Shown here: in pieces, positions 35,853 to 44,791 of the stretch
Layout: each line of letters opens with the position of its first letter
How positions within the stretch are numbered: position 1 is the stretch's first letter
Source of the DNA: UMGS1519 sp050951095
Lineage (GTDB): Bacteria > Actinomycetota > Coriobacteriia > Coriobacteriales > Eggerthellaceae
DNA: 64,000 nt
NCBI GenBank assembly: GCA_050951095.1
Contig: JBMNIQ010000002.1
Coordinates: 1-64,000 of the forward strand
Direction: 5' to 3'
Made by a program: the position numbers and the translations under genes
Notes under the pieces: generated by a model
What the model was told of the DNA's origin: nothing
The model's input: the letters and a program-made list of their open reading frames with translations, nothing else
The model's database searches: none

Positions 35853-36890
35853 TTATTCCTCAACGCCGGCTTTTGCCAGGAACGCATCCACGAAGCCGAA
35901 ATACACATCCGGATCCTTCGCGAAGCCCTCCACATGGCCGGCACCGGGGATGACGTGCAGTTCGCGCAGTTCGGGCGCCGCATTCGTGTACAGGTCCACG
36001 GCCATGGTGGACGGGACCCACGGGTCGTTGCCGCCGTGCAGGAACACCGTGGGCGTCACGCTGCGCTTCACGGCAGAAAGCACATCCGCGCGTGCCAGGT
36101 CCACGCCGCCGCGCAGCTTCAATATGGCCGCCACGGCAACGGCGACGGCGTCGCCGGGCAGTTTCGCCCGGAACGCATCGTTGCGCACCATGGCCAGAGC
36201 CGACGTGTACGAGGAATCCGCAACAACGGCCTTGACCTGCGAAGGCAGGCCTGCGCCTGCTGCGATAAGCACCGCGGCGGCGCCCATAGACTGGCCATGC
36301 AGCACAATCTGGCAGTCTTCGCCGAAACGAACCAGCACATAGTCAACCCACAGCAGGATATCGGCCGCCTCGACGGCGCCCATGCCCACGTACCGTCCGC
36401 CGCTTTCGCCTTCTGCATGCAGATCCGGGGAAAGCACGTTGTAGCCGCGCTTCACGTAGTAGTCGGCGTAACCGTCCATATCGTAGTGCGTGCCGCGATA
36501 GCCGTGCGCCATAATGACCCAGCGGTTGCTCTCCTGCTCGGGGCGGTAGACATAGGCAACTGCCGGCTCCGACGGCTTCGAGCCCGGGATGCTGACGCGC
36601 TCGACTTCCGCATTCTCGTACAGATTCGTCTGCAGCGTGCGAATGGTCCGCTGAACCTGGGCGCGGGATTCCGCGAAATCAAGCCCGGTCGTGCCCGGCA
36701 TGTCCGACGCCAGCTTCTCGAAGAACGCCTTGTTATCCGTCACGGGACGGCGCATGAATGCATCCGTCACGATGCCATTCGCCTTATGCGCGATTGCCGC
36801 CGCAGCCGCAACGGCTGCGCCGCCCACCACAAGCGCAGCGGTCCTGCCCTTGCCGAGTTGCCTTCTGTTGCAAACGCAGAGTTTCGCCAT
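35853..36890 (-). CDS. Membrane-anchored alpha/beta hydrolase
   Basis: 345 aa. An N-terminal Ala-rich helix (TAALVVGGAAVAAAAAIAHK) serves as anchor or uncleaved signal. The serine-hydrolase fold follows: oxyanion region VIMAHGYRGTHYDMDGYADY, nucleophile elbow IVLHGQSMGAAAVLIAAGAG (GxSxG), acid loop FLHGGNDPWVPSTMA and catalytic His in VIPGAGHVEGFAKDP. This layout matches the S9-like/YqkD group of extracytoplasmic hydrolases. GAGGAGG precedes the ATG. Substrate unknown. It is upstream of the zinc-ribbon gene on the same strand, with a 115-bp gap. Confidence 0.85.
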   Translation of the reverse strand: MAKLCVCNRRQLGKGRTAALVVGGAAVAAAAAIAHKANGIVTDAFMRRPVTDNKAFFEKLASDMPGTTGLDFAESRAQVQRTIRTLQTNLYENAEVERVSIPGSKPSEPAVAYVYRPEQESNRWVIMAHGYRGTHYDMDGYADYYVKRGYNVLSPDLHAEGESGGRYVGMGAVEAADILLWVDYVLVRFGEDCQIVLHGQSMGAAAVLIAAGAGLPSQVKAVVADSSYTSALAMVRNDAFRAKLPGDAVAVAVAAILKLRGGVDLARADVLSAVKRSVTPTVFLHGGNDPWVPSTMAVDLYTNAAPELRELHVIPGAGHVEGFAKDPDVYFGFVDAFLAKAGVEE

Positions 36891-37015
36891 AGTCGTCCTC
36901 CTCGGTTCTCGTTTCGGTCAATGATACCGCACCCGGCCAGCGTGCAGGCGGGCATCCTGCGCCGCTAACACACACTTGCGCTGCCGAAAGGGGCAACGAG
37001 GCAAGGAGCGCGCGG

Positions 37016-38248
37016 CTACGGTGCCACCTCGCCGGAAACGAGCGCGTCCGTCTCGCGCGCGATGCGCATCTCCTCGTCCGTGGTCACGACGCAGATCTTG
37101 ATGGGCGAATCATCCACGGACACGATGCGGTTCACGCCGATAGCGCCTTTGACCTGGTTCTTCTCGTGGTCCAGGATCATTCCCATATGCGCCAGGCCGT
37201 CGAAGATGCGGCGGCGCAGCTCGGCGCTGTTCTCGCCGATGCCGGCCGTCATGACCACGGCGTCCGTGCGCGTCATGGCCGCATAGTACGACCCGATAGC
37301 CTTCTGCACCTTGTATACGTACATCTTCACGGCCAGCTCGCAATCCTGGTCGCCTTCGTTCGCCGCCTTCAGCACCTCGCGCATGTCGCTGGAACGGCCG
37401 GAGATGCCCAGGATGCCCGACTGCCGGTTCAGGATGTTGTCCATCTGGTCGTACGTGACGTTCTCCCGGCGCATGATGTACGTCACGATGGCGGGGTCGA
37501 TGGAGCCGCTGCGCGTGGCCATCATCAGGCCGTCCAGCGGCGTGAAGCCCATGGTGGTGTCGATGGATTTGCCGTGGTTCACGGCCGTGATGCTACCGCC
37601 GCTTCCCAGGTGGCACGTGATCAGGCCCAGGTCCTCCAACGGGCGCCCCAGCAGGTTCGCGGCCTGCTGCGCGGCGTAGCGGTGCGACGTGCCATGCGCG
37701 CCGTAACGGCGGATGTGGTACTCCTTGTAATAGCGCATGGGCAGCGGGTACATATACGCCTTCGGGGGCATGGTGGCATGGAACGCCGTATCGAACACCG
37801 CCACCTGCGGCGTGTTCGGCATCTTCTCTAAGCTGTATTGGATGCAAGCGGCCGCCGGCGGGTTGTGCAGCGGCGCCAGCTCGCTGCATTTCTTGATCTT
37901 CTCGAACGCGTCGTCGTCGATGATGACGGAATGCGTGAAGTACTCGCCGCCGGACACGATGCGGTTGCCGATGGCATCGATTTCCGAAAGGCTGCGGACG
38001 GGCGATGCATCGTCCGTCACCAGGATGTTCAGCAGGCGTTCGAACGCATGCGTGATGTCCATTTCGGGAATGGGGTCGACGCGCTTCGTCTTCTCCCCCG
38101 TCTTCGGGTCGATGAACGTGATCAGCTGCATGGCCAGCGGCTCGCCGATGCGCTCCGCAAGGCTCTTCATCAGGCAGATCTTGCCGTCCGTTTGAATCAG
38201 CTGGCATTTCAACGTGGAACTGCCGGCATTCACCACCAACACGATCAT
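37016..38248 (-). CDS. ackA: Acetate kinase
   Basis: Makes ATP and acetate from acetyl phosphate, the fermentative substrate-level phosphorylation step. 410 aa. N-terminal phosphate loop MIVLVVNAGSSTLKCQLI. Family signature regions are VAVFDTAFHATMPPKAYMYP and RRYGAHGTSHRYAAQQA, then ITCHLGSGGSITAVNHGKSI, DTTMGFTPLDGLMMATRSGS and VVMTAGIGENSAELRRR. The ATG at 38248 follows AAGGGG by 5 nt. No pta gene is in the window, so ackA is separated from its usual partner. Confidence 0.96.
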   Translation of the reverse strand: MIVLVVNAGSSTLKCQLIQTDGKICLMKSLAERIGEPLAMQLITFIDPKTGEKTKRVDPIPEMDITHAFERLLNILVTDDASPVRSLSEIDAIGNRIVSGGEYFTHSVIIDDDAFEKIKKCSELAPLHNPPAAACIQYSLEKMPNTPQVAVFDTAFHATMPPKAYMYPLPMRYYKEYHIRRYGAHGTSHRYAAQQAANLLGRPLEDLGLITCHLGSGGSITAVNHGKSIDTTMGFTPLDGLMMATRSGSIDPAIVTYIMRRENVTYDQMDNILNRQSGILGISGRSSDMREVLKAANEGDQDCELAVKMYVYKVQKAIGSYYAAMTRTDAVVMTAGIGENSAELRRRIFDGLAHMGMILDHEKNQVKGAIGVNRIVSVDDSPIKICVVTTDEEMRIARETDALVSGEVAP

Positions 38249-38400
38249 GGGAACCCCTTCCCCGCCGCTCCGGACGTCGGAGCATCTGCCCGCATGCCGT
38301 ACGCGACGCGCACTTGCTCGCTCTTCCTCCATTCTAGCCGTCTGCGAACGAGGGGTGAGGGGGCGTTGCTGAGCGCCGGGTAAAATTCCGGTCACGCACC

Positions 38401-38458
38401 GTTGCGGCGGGAACGCGAACGGCCCGCCGTCCGCGCGGAGCGGGCAGCGGGCCGCAAC
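38401..38458 (-). terminator. Possible terminator after the MFS-CBS gene
   Basis: GTTGCGGC and GCCGCAAC enclose an inner GC-rich hairpin (GGCCCGC with GCGGGC-type partners), starting about 24 nt past the stop. No T-run, so this is a weak call. Confidence 0.4.
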
Positions 38459-38481
38459 AAAGACGCAGGCAACGGATGCGT

Positions 38482-40479
38482 CTAGGACCGCGCGGCCTCC
38501 TCCGGCGTCTTGCGCAGGAACGCGCTCATCAGGCTGCGGTTCACGTCGCTGCGGCTGACGGTGCCCACCAGGCGCCCGTCCTCCAGCACCGGCAGCTTCT
38601 TGATGCGCCGTTCGCCCAGCACGGCGCATACGCGCTCGATGGGCGTCTCCGCATCCACCGAGACCACATGCGACGTTGCCACCTCCATCACATTCGCGTT
38701 CATCAGGTGGTCCAAGCGCTTGTCGAAATGCTCGTCGTTCGCGAACACGGACAGGCTGTACATGAGGTCGATCATGGGCTGCCCCTGGTCGGCCAGCGTC
38801 TTCATGATGTCGCCGTCGGACACGAAGCCCACCACGCGGTCGCGCTCGTCCACCACGGGCAGGCCGCTGGTCTTATGCTCCAGCATCTGCTGCACGGCTG
38901 CATAGACGGGCTGGTCGCTGCGCACGGTAAACACGTCCCGCTTCATCACCGCAGGCAGGGAAAGGCCCATCTGCGCCGTTTCGGCCTTCGTCTCCTGCGC
39001 GGCCACCGGCTCCGTGCCCGCCACCTTGCGGGAATAGAAGAACGCCAGCACGGTACCCGCGATGCCGATGCCCGCGGCCACCACCGTGGCGGCTGCGAAA
39101 CCGTCGGCAGAGGCCTGCGCTGCCGAAGCCCCGGCGGCAAGCGCCGACGACTGCGACGCAGACAGGATGCCCATGTATAGCGACGGGCCCACGGACGCAG
39201 CGACCATGATGAGCAGCGATATCAGGGACACGCCGTCCGCATTCAGCCGATGCGGAATCTGTTTCAGGCCGGCCGTCTGCGACGGGCTCATGACCAGGCC
39301 CACGCCCGCGTACACCACGCACGCCGCCGCAACCACAAGCCCTATCTGCAGCGACCCGGCAATCAGGGAGACGACCACCATGCCCGCGGCCACCAGCAGG
39401 AAGCCCGCCGGCAGCAGCGGCCATTCGCCCCGGCTGTCCATGACGCGGCCGCCGACCAACGAGGCACCCGCATTCACCAGGATGGGAATGAGCACCAGGA
39501 AGCCTGCCGCGAACGCCGTCAGGCCGCCGGCGCCCTCGAAGTACAGCGGCAGCAGCACGCTCATGGAGAACGTGGTCATCATGGCGAAGATGACCAAGAT
39601 GCACGCCAGGGAGAAACCGGACGCGCGCAGCGGCTCCAGGTTCAACAGCGGCGTCTCCAGCCTGTCCTGGCGCCGCGCGAACACGGCGATCACCGCCACC
39701 GCCACGGCCACCAGCACCACGGCCTGAAGCGGGTTCGAGGAGATCAGCAGCAGACCGAAGATGAAGCTGATCAGGCCCGCCGCCGCCAACAGCACGCTGA
39801 GCACGTCCAGCTTCACCTTCTGCGTGGGAACGAGCGGCTTCACGAACGCCAGGCCCGCGATCATGAGCACAACCACGGCCACGAACGTGGGCAGGAACAT
39901 GGCGCGCCAGCCGAAGTACGTCACCATGAGGCCGGAAACCACGGGGCCGAACGCGGGACCGAACGTGATGCAGCAGCTGCCGATGGACAGGTACGTGCCC
40001 AGCTTCTTGCGCGGCGCGATCATCAGGACCGTATTCATCATGATGGGAACGAAGATGCCGGTTCCCACGGCCTGGAACAGGCGCGCGCCCAGGAGCACGG
40101 CGAAGTTCGGCGCAACGAAGTCGATAGCGCTGCCCAGTGCCAGGATGATGCCGCCGGCAAAGAAGCTCTGGCGCAGCGTGAGCCGACGCATCAGGAACGC
40201 GATCACGGCCGTGATCGCGGCAGATACCATCATGTAGCCGGTGACCATCCATTGCGCCGTGACGGTATCCACGGAGAACTCCGCCATGATGTCCACCAGC
40301 GCAACGTTCACGATGTTCTCGTTGAACGAGGCGATGAACGCCGTTCCGAACAGCACGGCCAGCAGCGCCTTCGCGTTCACGCTCTTCCTGACGGGGGTGC
40401 CTCCAGCCGCCTGGGGCCTGCCATCCGCCGGGCCGCCGTGCCCTGCGGCTGCCGCGTCCTTCTCCAAATCCCGTGTCAT
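38482..40479 (-). CDS. MFS (DHA2-type) transporter fused to a C-terminal CBS pair
   Basis: 665 aa. Residues about 35-500 form a 14-helix drug:H+ antiporter-2 type transporter (AFIASFNENIVNVALVDIMA, QWMVTGYMMVSAAITAVIAF, RLFQAVGTGIFVPIMMNTVL, GPAFGPVVSGLMVTYFGWRA). Residues about 525-660 contain two CBS domains (MKRDVFTVRSDQPVYAAVQQ, GLPVVDERDRVVGFVSDGDI; then ATSHVVSVDAETPIERVCAV, KLPVLEDGRLVGTVSRSDVN). CBS pairs bind adenine nucleotides and usually gate their partner domain, so transport may respond to energy status. GGAG lies 8 nt before the ATG at 40479. The gene sits behind a leader with an intrinsic-terminator-like hairpin. Confidence 0.9.
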   Translation of the reverse strand: MTRDLEKDAAAAGHGGPADGRPQAAGGTPVRKSVNAKALLAVLFGTAFIASFNENIVNVALVDIMAEFSVDTVTAQWMVTGYMMVSAAITAVIAFLMRRLTLRQSFFAGGIILALGSAIDFVAPNFAVLLGARLFQAVGTGIFVPIMMNTVLMIAPRKKLGTYLSIGSCCITFGPAFGPVVSGLMVTYFGWRAMFLPTFVAVVVLMIAGLAFVKPLVPTQKVKLDVLSVLLAAAGLISFIFGLLLISSNPLQAVVLVAVAVAVIAVFARRQDRLETPLLNLEPLRASGFSLACILVIFAMMTTFSMSVLLPLYFEGAGGLTAFAAGFLVLIPILVNAGASLVGGRVMDSRGEWPLLPAGFLLVAAGMVVVSLIAGSLQIGLVVAAACVVYAGVGLVMSPSQTAGLKQIPHRLNADGVSLISLLIMVAASVGPSLYMGILSASQSSALAAGASAAQASADGFAAATVVAAGIGIAGTVLAFFYSRKVAGTEPVAAQETKAETAQMGLSLPAVMKRDVFTVRSDQPVYAAVQQMLEHKTSGLPVVDERDRVVGFVSDGDIMKTLADQGQPMIDLMYSLSVFANDEHFDKRLDHLMNANVMEVATSHVVSVDAETPIERVCAVLGERRIKKLPVLEDGRLVGTVSRSDVNRSLMSAFLRKTPEEAARS

Positions 40480-40517
40480 ATATCTGCTCCGCTTCCTTAT
40501 AGTTCCCACCGCTGCGC

Positions 40518-40574
40518 TCAGCGCATAAAAAGACCCGCAACCACTACGGCTGCGGGTCGGAAGAAACCAGTCAT
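40518..40574 (-). CDS. 18-aa leader ORF overlapping an attenuator hairpin
   Basis: Short ORF (MTGFFRPAAVVVAGLFMR, stop TGA) whose codons 6-14 coincide with both arms of the terminator-like hairpin 40532-40558. It ends 38 nt before the MFS-CBS start. A translating or stalled ribosome would prevent the hairpin from forming. No good ribosome-binding site is visible. A helix CCAGT/ACTGG just upstream could form an alternative structure. Coding status is inferred from arrangement only. Confidence 0.4.
   Translation of the reverse strand: MTGFFRPAAVVVAGLFMR
40527..40558 (-). terminator. Intrinsic terminator or attenuator in the MFS-CBS leader
   Basis: An 8-bp stem GACCCGCA/TGCGGGTC with an 11-nt loop, followed on the minus strand by TTTTT. 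It is 270 nt beyond pyrE but only 48 nt upstream of the MFS-CBS ATG, a position favouring attenuation. Confidence 0.7.
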
Positions 40575-40626
40575 TTCGGAGCAGTCGCAGGGCAACTGGA
40601 CTTACGCCGTGCGACAACTCGTTGCG

Positions 40627-40639
40627 AATACGTATTGTA
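40627..40639 (-). promoter_or_regulatory. Palindrome and -10-like box in the MFS-CBS leader region
   Basis: AATACGTATT (40627-40636) is a perfect palindrome overlapping TACAAT on the minus strand, 65 nt upstream of the leader ORF, and CAAC/GTTG flanks lie close by. It could be a TetR/MarR-type operator. The rest of 40580-40827 shows no gene. Confidence 0.4.
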
Positions 40640-40827
40640 GGCAAAGGACGGCCTCCGCGACGGCACTCTTCGCCAAATGTTCACATGCCCGCGCGCGCCG
40701 GCACGGCGTTTATTCCCGACTCTTCAGCGCCAGCGAAAGCGGAACCTCCTTGACGTGGCGCATGTGCAGCGATAGCTCCGAACAGCACGTCCGGCGCCCG
40801 GGTGCAAGCGCAAGCGAAAAGCAGGAG

Positions 40828-41511
40828 CTACGCCTTCACGCCGTACTGCGCGTAGTACGCGTCCAAGGCGGCCTTCAGCTCGTCATTGATGACCACCTTG
40901 CCCTGCACCTCATGGCTGTATAGCGCTTCCACGACCTCTGTCATGTTCACGATGGACGCTGTGGGGAACCCGTACTTGTCGGATACCTCGTCGATGGCGG
41001 CCTTCACGCCGCCCTTGCCCACTTCCATGCGATTCAAGGACACCATCAGGCCCTTCACGTCCACGTCGGCGGCGGCCTTCAGCTTCGGGTACGTCTCGTC
41101 GATGGACTTGCCGGACGTGGTCACGTCCTCCACCATCACCACGCGGTCGCCATCATGCAGCTCGGCGCCCAGCAGGTTGCCCTTGTCGGCACCGTGGTCC
41201 TTCGCCTCTTTGCGGTCGGAGCAGTAGCGCACCTCCTTGCCGTACAGGTCGTGGATGCCGATGGCCGTAACCACGGACAGCGGAATGCCCTTGTATGCCG
41301 GCCCGAATACGATGTCGAAATCCAGGCCGAAGCTGTCGTGGATGGCCTGCGCGTAGAACTGCCCCAGGCGCTTCAGCTGGTAGCCGGTCACGTAGGCGCC
41401 GGCGTTCATAAAGAACGGGGACTTGCGCCCGGACTTCAGCGTGAATTCGCCGAACTTCAACACTTCGCTTTCAACCATGAACTCGATGAAATCCTGTTTG
41501 TACTGCTCCAT
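40828..41511 (-). CDS. pyrE: Orotate phosphoribosyltransferase
   Basis: Converts orotate and PRPP to OMP in pyrimidine synthesis. 227 aa. Orotate-site residues are in FGEFTLKSGRKSPFFMNAGA and the PRPP loop is DRVVMVEDVTTSGKSIDE. VFGPAYKGIPLSVVTAIGI is also typical. The ATG at 41511 has AGGAAGG about 7 nt upstream. It is transcribed divergently from the second MFS gene, with a 108-bp shared upstream region. No other pyr genes are nearby. Confidence 0.95.
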   Translation of the reverse strand: MEQYKQDFIEFMVESEVLKFGEFTLKSGRKSPFFMNAGAYVTGYQLKRLGQFYAQAIHDSFGLDFDIVFGPAYKGIPLSVVTAIGIHDLYGKEVRYCSDRKEAKDHGADKGNLLGAELHDGDRVVMVEDVTTSGKSIDETYPKLKAAADVDVKGLMVSLNRMEVGKGGVKAAIDEVSDKYGFPTASIVNMTEVVEALYSHEVQGKVVINDELKAALDAYYAQYGVKA

Positions 41512-41619
41512 TGCCGGCCCTTCCTTGCGAATGAGATGAACGGCGCTCCGTCCCGCCGCATATGTGCATACGGCGAATGCCCGCGCCTTGCATCCATTAT
41601 GGCTGATAAAATCCCCCGT

Positions 41620-43086
41620 ATGACTATGAATGAGAAACAGCACGGACAATCTGCCGACGCGGGGAACGCCGAAACGGCCCCCGCGCCCCGCACCGCCGCG
41701 GGCAGCCCCGCCGCCTCCGCCGCGGGCGGGAAGCCGTCCTACCTTTCGTTCGCGCTCATGGTGTTCGCCGCAACGTTCGGCGGCCTGACGCAGAACATCA
41801 TGAACACCGCGCTGCCGTCGTTGATGCGCGATATCGGCATCAACGTCACGTCCGGCCAGCTGCTAACAACCATCTTCCCGCTGTGCCTGGGCGTGGTCAT
41901 CCCGTTGGTCGCGTTCCTTTCGCGGCGCTTCTCGTCGAAGGCGCTCACGATATCCGCCCTGGCGTGCTTCCTGGCGGGCTCGCTGATCATCGCCATGTCG
42001 GATTCGTTCCCGCTGCTGGTGATGGGCCGCATCCTGGAGGGCGTCTCCACCGGCATCCTGGTCCCACTGGTGCAAGTCGTCGTGCTGGCGCTCTACCCGA
42101 AGGAGCGCTGGGGCCTGCTGATGGGCATCGTGGGCATTGCCATGGGCTTCGCGCCGAACATCGGCCCCACCATCGGCGGCGCGTTCACGCAGTTCCTGGG
42201 ATGGCGGAGCTGCTTCTGGTTCCTGTCCGCATTCAGCCTGCTGTTGTTGATTGCCGTGCTGATCTGGTTCCGCCCGCGCGACATCACGGAAGAGCACCCG
42301 CCGAAACTGGATTGGCTCAGCCTGATCCTGTCCTCCGCGGGCTTCGGCAGCCTGCTGATGGGCTTTTCGAACGCCTCCAGCTTCGGCTTCACCGCCCCGG
42401 AGTCGTTCGCGTTCATCATCGTGGGCGCCGTGCTGGTGGCCGTCTTCTGCACGCGCCAGCTGCGCATCCCGAACCCCATGCTGGACCTGCGCACGTTCCA
42501 GGACCGCAGCTTCCGCGTGGGCACCATCATGGTGTGCCTGCTGTTCTGCGCGTTCATCGGCATCACGCTCGTCATTCCCATGCAGCTGCAGACCGTGGAA
42601 CACTTCTCGGCCCTGGAAGCGGGCCTGGTGCTGCTGCCCAGCTCGTTCGTCGCCGCCGTCATGAGCCCCGTTTCCGGCGCGCTGGTGGACCGCTTCGGCG
42701 CCCGCAAGGTATCGCTGGTCGCCTGCACGGTGCTATGCATCGGGACCGCCATGATGCTGGACCTGGGCCACTGCACGGACCTTACATACATATCCATTGC
42801 CCAGAGTCTGCGGCAATTCGGCATCGCGTCGCTGATCATGCCGCTGACGGTATGGAGCATCCGGCACCTGAAAGGCCGCATGGTGGCCGACGGCACGTCC
42901 GTCACGAACGCACTGCGCCAGGTGGCGGCGTCTCTGAGCACGGCCATCATGGTGCTCATGATGGCCGGCGGCGTGGCCGGAGGGAACGCAACGTCCGCGG
43001 GCGTGAATGCCGCAATGGCCCTTTCGCTTGCCATCGCCCTGGTGATGCTGGTCATGGCCGCCACGCTGGTCCGCGACGATGTCTGA
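41620..43086 (+). CDS. MFS drug:H+ antiporter, DHA2 family
   Basis: 488 aa. A 38-residue Ala/Gly-rich cytosolic head is followed by about fourteen helices. DHA2 motifs: FGGLTQNIMNTALPSLMRDI, GQLLTTIFPLCLGVVIPLVA, GRILEGVSTGILVPLVQVVV and APNIGPTIGGAFTQFLGWRS (motif C). Members export drugs, dyes or bile-type compounds, or dipeptides; the substrate cannot be told here. Candidate starts are the ATGs at 41599, 41620 and 41626; none has a strong ribosome-binding site. It resembles the MFS part of the neighbouring MFS-CBS gene but lacks the CBS tail. Confidence 0.88.
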   Translation: MTMNEKQHGQSADAGNAETAPAPRTAAGSPAASAAGGKPSYLSFALMVFAATFGGLTQNIMNTALPSLMRDIGINVTSGQLLTTIFPLCLGVVIPLVAFLSRRFSSKALTISALACFLAGSLIIAMSDSFPLLVMGRILEGVSTGILVPLVQVVVLALYPKERWGLLMGIVGIAMGFAPNIGPTIGGAFTQFLGWRSCFWFLSAFSLLLLIAVLIWFRPRDITEEHPPKLDWLSLILSSAGFGSLLMGFSNASSFGFTAPESFAFIIVGAVLVAVFCTRQLRIPNPMLDLRTFQDRSFRVGTIMVCLLFCAFIGITLVIPMQLQTVEHFSALEAGLVLLPSSFVAAVMSPVSGALVDRFGARKVSLVACTVLCIGTAMMLDLGHCTDLTYISIAQSLRQFGIASLIMPLTVWSIRHLKGRMVADGTSVTNALRQVAASLSTAIMVLMMAGGVAGGNATSAGVNAAMALSLAIALVMLVMAATLVRDDV

Positions 43087-43163
43087 CAACAGACGCGCAC
43101 AAGTGTAAAGGTGAGCCGACTGCACCGCTCGCCGCCGCAATACGTCCCTTTGCAAATATAACC

Positions 43164-43182
43164 TGCGGTTTTTGCCGCATTT
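43164..43182 (+). terminator. Weak terminator after the MFS gene
   Basis: TGCGG/CCGCA stem with a 6-nt T-rich loop and TTTCGCTT following, 78 nt past the stop. Confidence 0.4.
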
Positions 43183-43244
43183 CGCTTCGTTCTGAGAATA
43201 AACTTTTCCAGTTTTACATCACGCAATAGGAAAGGTTTGTGCTA

Positions 43245-44585
43245 ATGGGTACTATTTGGCGCACTTGGAACGAGATCAGCTTGATCAAGCGCATCTTGGT
43301 CTTCCTGGTCATCGGCGTCATCTTGGCGTTGGCTTGCCCGGGCATCGAGTGGATCTCCATGCTGGGCTCCACCATCTTCGTCGGCGCGTTGAAGGCCATC
43401 GCGCCCCTGCTGGTCCTGTTCCTGGTCAGCAGCGCAATGGCAAACGCGAAAGCAAATAAGAACATGGGCACGGTCATCGCGCTCTATGTGTGCGGCACGC
43501 TGATTGCCGCCCTGGTATCCGTAATCGTCAGCATGGCGTTCCCCGTGGAGTTGCAGCTGCAGACGGATACGTCCGGTGAGACGCCGCCCAGCGGCATCGC
43601 CGAGGTGCTGAACAACGTCATCGCCAGCATCTTCATGAATCCCGTTGACGCACTGGTGCAGGCGAAGTACCTGGCCATCCTGTTCTGGGCGCTGCTGCTG
43701 GGCATCGCGCTGCGCGCCACGGCACCCACCACGCGCAAGGTGTTCACGGACATGGCCGCCGCCATCAACCAGATCGTCCGCTGGGTCATCAGCTTCGCCC
43801 CCATCGGCATCATGGGCCTGGTGTACAACGCCGTTTCCACCAGCGGCATGAGCATCTTCATCACGTACGGTCAGCTGATCGTGATCCTGGTGGGCGTCAT
43901 GCTCATCGTGGCCTTGGTCACGAACCCGCTGCTGGTCTGGCTGAACATCCACCAGAATCCGTACCCGCTGGTGTTCACCACGCTGAAGGACTCCGGCCTG
44001 TACGCGTTCTTCACCCGCAGCTCCGCGGCGAACATCCCCATCAACATGGAGCTGTGCAACCGGTTGGGGCTGAATAAGGACCTGTACTCCGTGTCCATCC
44101 CGCTAGGCGCCACCATCAACATGTCCGGCGCCGCCGTGACCATCTCCGTCATGTCCATGATGGCCGCCCATACGCTGGGCATCACCGTGGACCCGGTCAC
44201 GGCCGTGATTCTGTGCGTCCTGGCAGCGGTTTCCGCTTGCGGCGCATCCGGCGTTCCCAGTGGCTCCCTGTTGCTGATCCCGGTTGCTTGCTCGCTATTC
44301 GGCATCGACAACGACGTGGCCATGCAGGTCGCGGCCGTGGGCTTCGTCATCGCCGTCATCCAGGACTCGTGCGAGACGGCCCTGAACTCCAGCTCCGACG
44401 TGCTGTTCGCCGCCACCGCGGAATACCGCGATTGGCGCAAGCAGGGCAAGCCCATCGTGATTCCGAAGCATCCCGTGGGTGCGAACAGCGGCGCCATCGT
44501 GAAGGACGACATCAGCACCGGCAAGGAAACGGAAGCGCAGGCCGAAGCCGAAGAGGCGGCGGCGTCCGGAGAGAAGAAGGACTAG
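43245..44585 (+). CDS. sstT: SstT, Na+/serine-threonine symporter
   Basis: Dicarboxylate/amino acid:cation symporter family protein of 446 aa, eight helices plus two re-entrant loops. SstT-like segments: GALKAIAPLLVLFLVSSAMA, AFFTRSSAANIPINMELCNR (serine-rich hairpin 1), SIPLGATINMSGAAVTISVM and AACGASGVP-like hairpin 2 (VSACGASGVPSGSLLLIPVA), DSCETALNSSSDVLFAATAE. An acidic tail ends the protein. The ATG at 43245 is preferred to GTG 43239 because AGGAAAGG is then 9 nt away. Supplies Ser/Thr for fermentation; transcribed toward a LysR gene. Confidence 0.92.
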   Translation: MGTIWRTWNEISLIKRILVFLVIGVILALACPGIEWISMLGSTIFVGALKAIAPLLVLFLVSSAMANAKANKNMGTVIALYVCGTLIAALVSVIVSMAFPVELQLQTDTSGETPPSGIAEVLNNVIASIFMNPVDALVQAKYLAILFWALLLGIALRATAPTTRKVFTDMAAAINQIVRWVISFAPIGIMGLVYNAVSTSGMSIFITYGQLIVILVGVMLIVALVTNPLLVWLNIHQNPYPLVFTTLKDSGLYAFFTRSSAANIPINMELCNRLGLNKDLYSVSIPLGATINMSGAAVTISVMSMMAAHTLGITVDPVTAVILCVLAAVSACGASGVPSGSLLLIPVACSLFGIDNDVAMQVAAVGFVIAVIQDSCETALNSSSDVLFAATAEYRDWRKQGKPIVIPKHPVGANSGAIVKDDISTGKETEAQAEAEEAAASGEKKD

Positions 44586-44632
44586 CCGTCAGCCCGGCGA
44601 ACGCACCTGCCGCATTTGCGGCCTGAAACGAC

Positions 44633-44675
44633 ATGCCCCCTCGCAGCACGATGCTGCGAGGGGGCATTTTCATTC
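44633..44675 (+). terminator. Strong intrinsic terminator after sstT
   Basis: A perfect 16-bp stem (ATGCCCCCTCGCAGCA and complement) with a CGA loop, followed by TTTTCATTCTT. Confidence 0.92.
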
Positions 44676-44791
44676 TTACGGCTGCTTCGTTCGTGCACAC
44701 CGTGCGGGCGTTTAGGCATGGAGGGACGCTGGCTGGCCGCCCGCTATTCGGCGGCCCGGCCGTGCGGGCCGTTCGGCCATTCGGCAGGAAA

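Noticed and set aside
36452..36682. Small minus-strand ORF inside the alpha/beta hydrolase gene
   Set aside because: Alternate-frame shadow with arginine/serine-rich composition typical of GC-rich off-frames.
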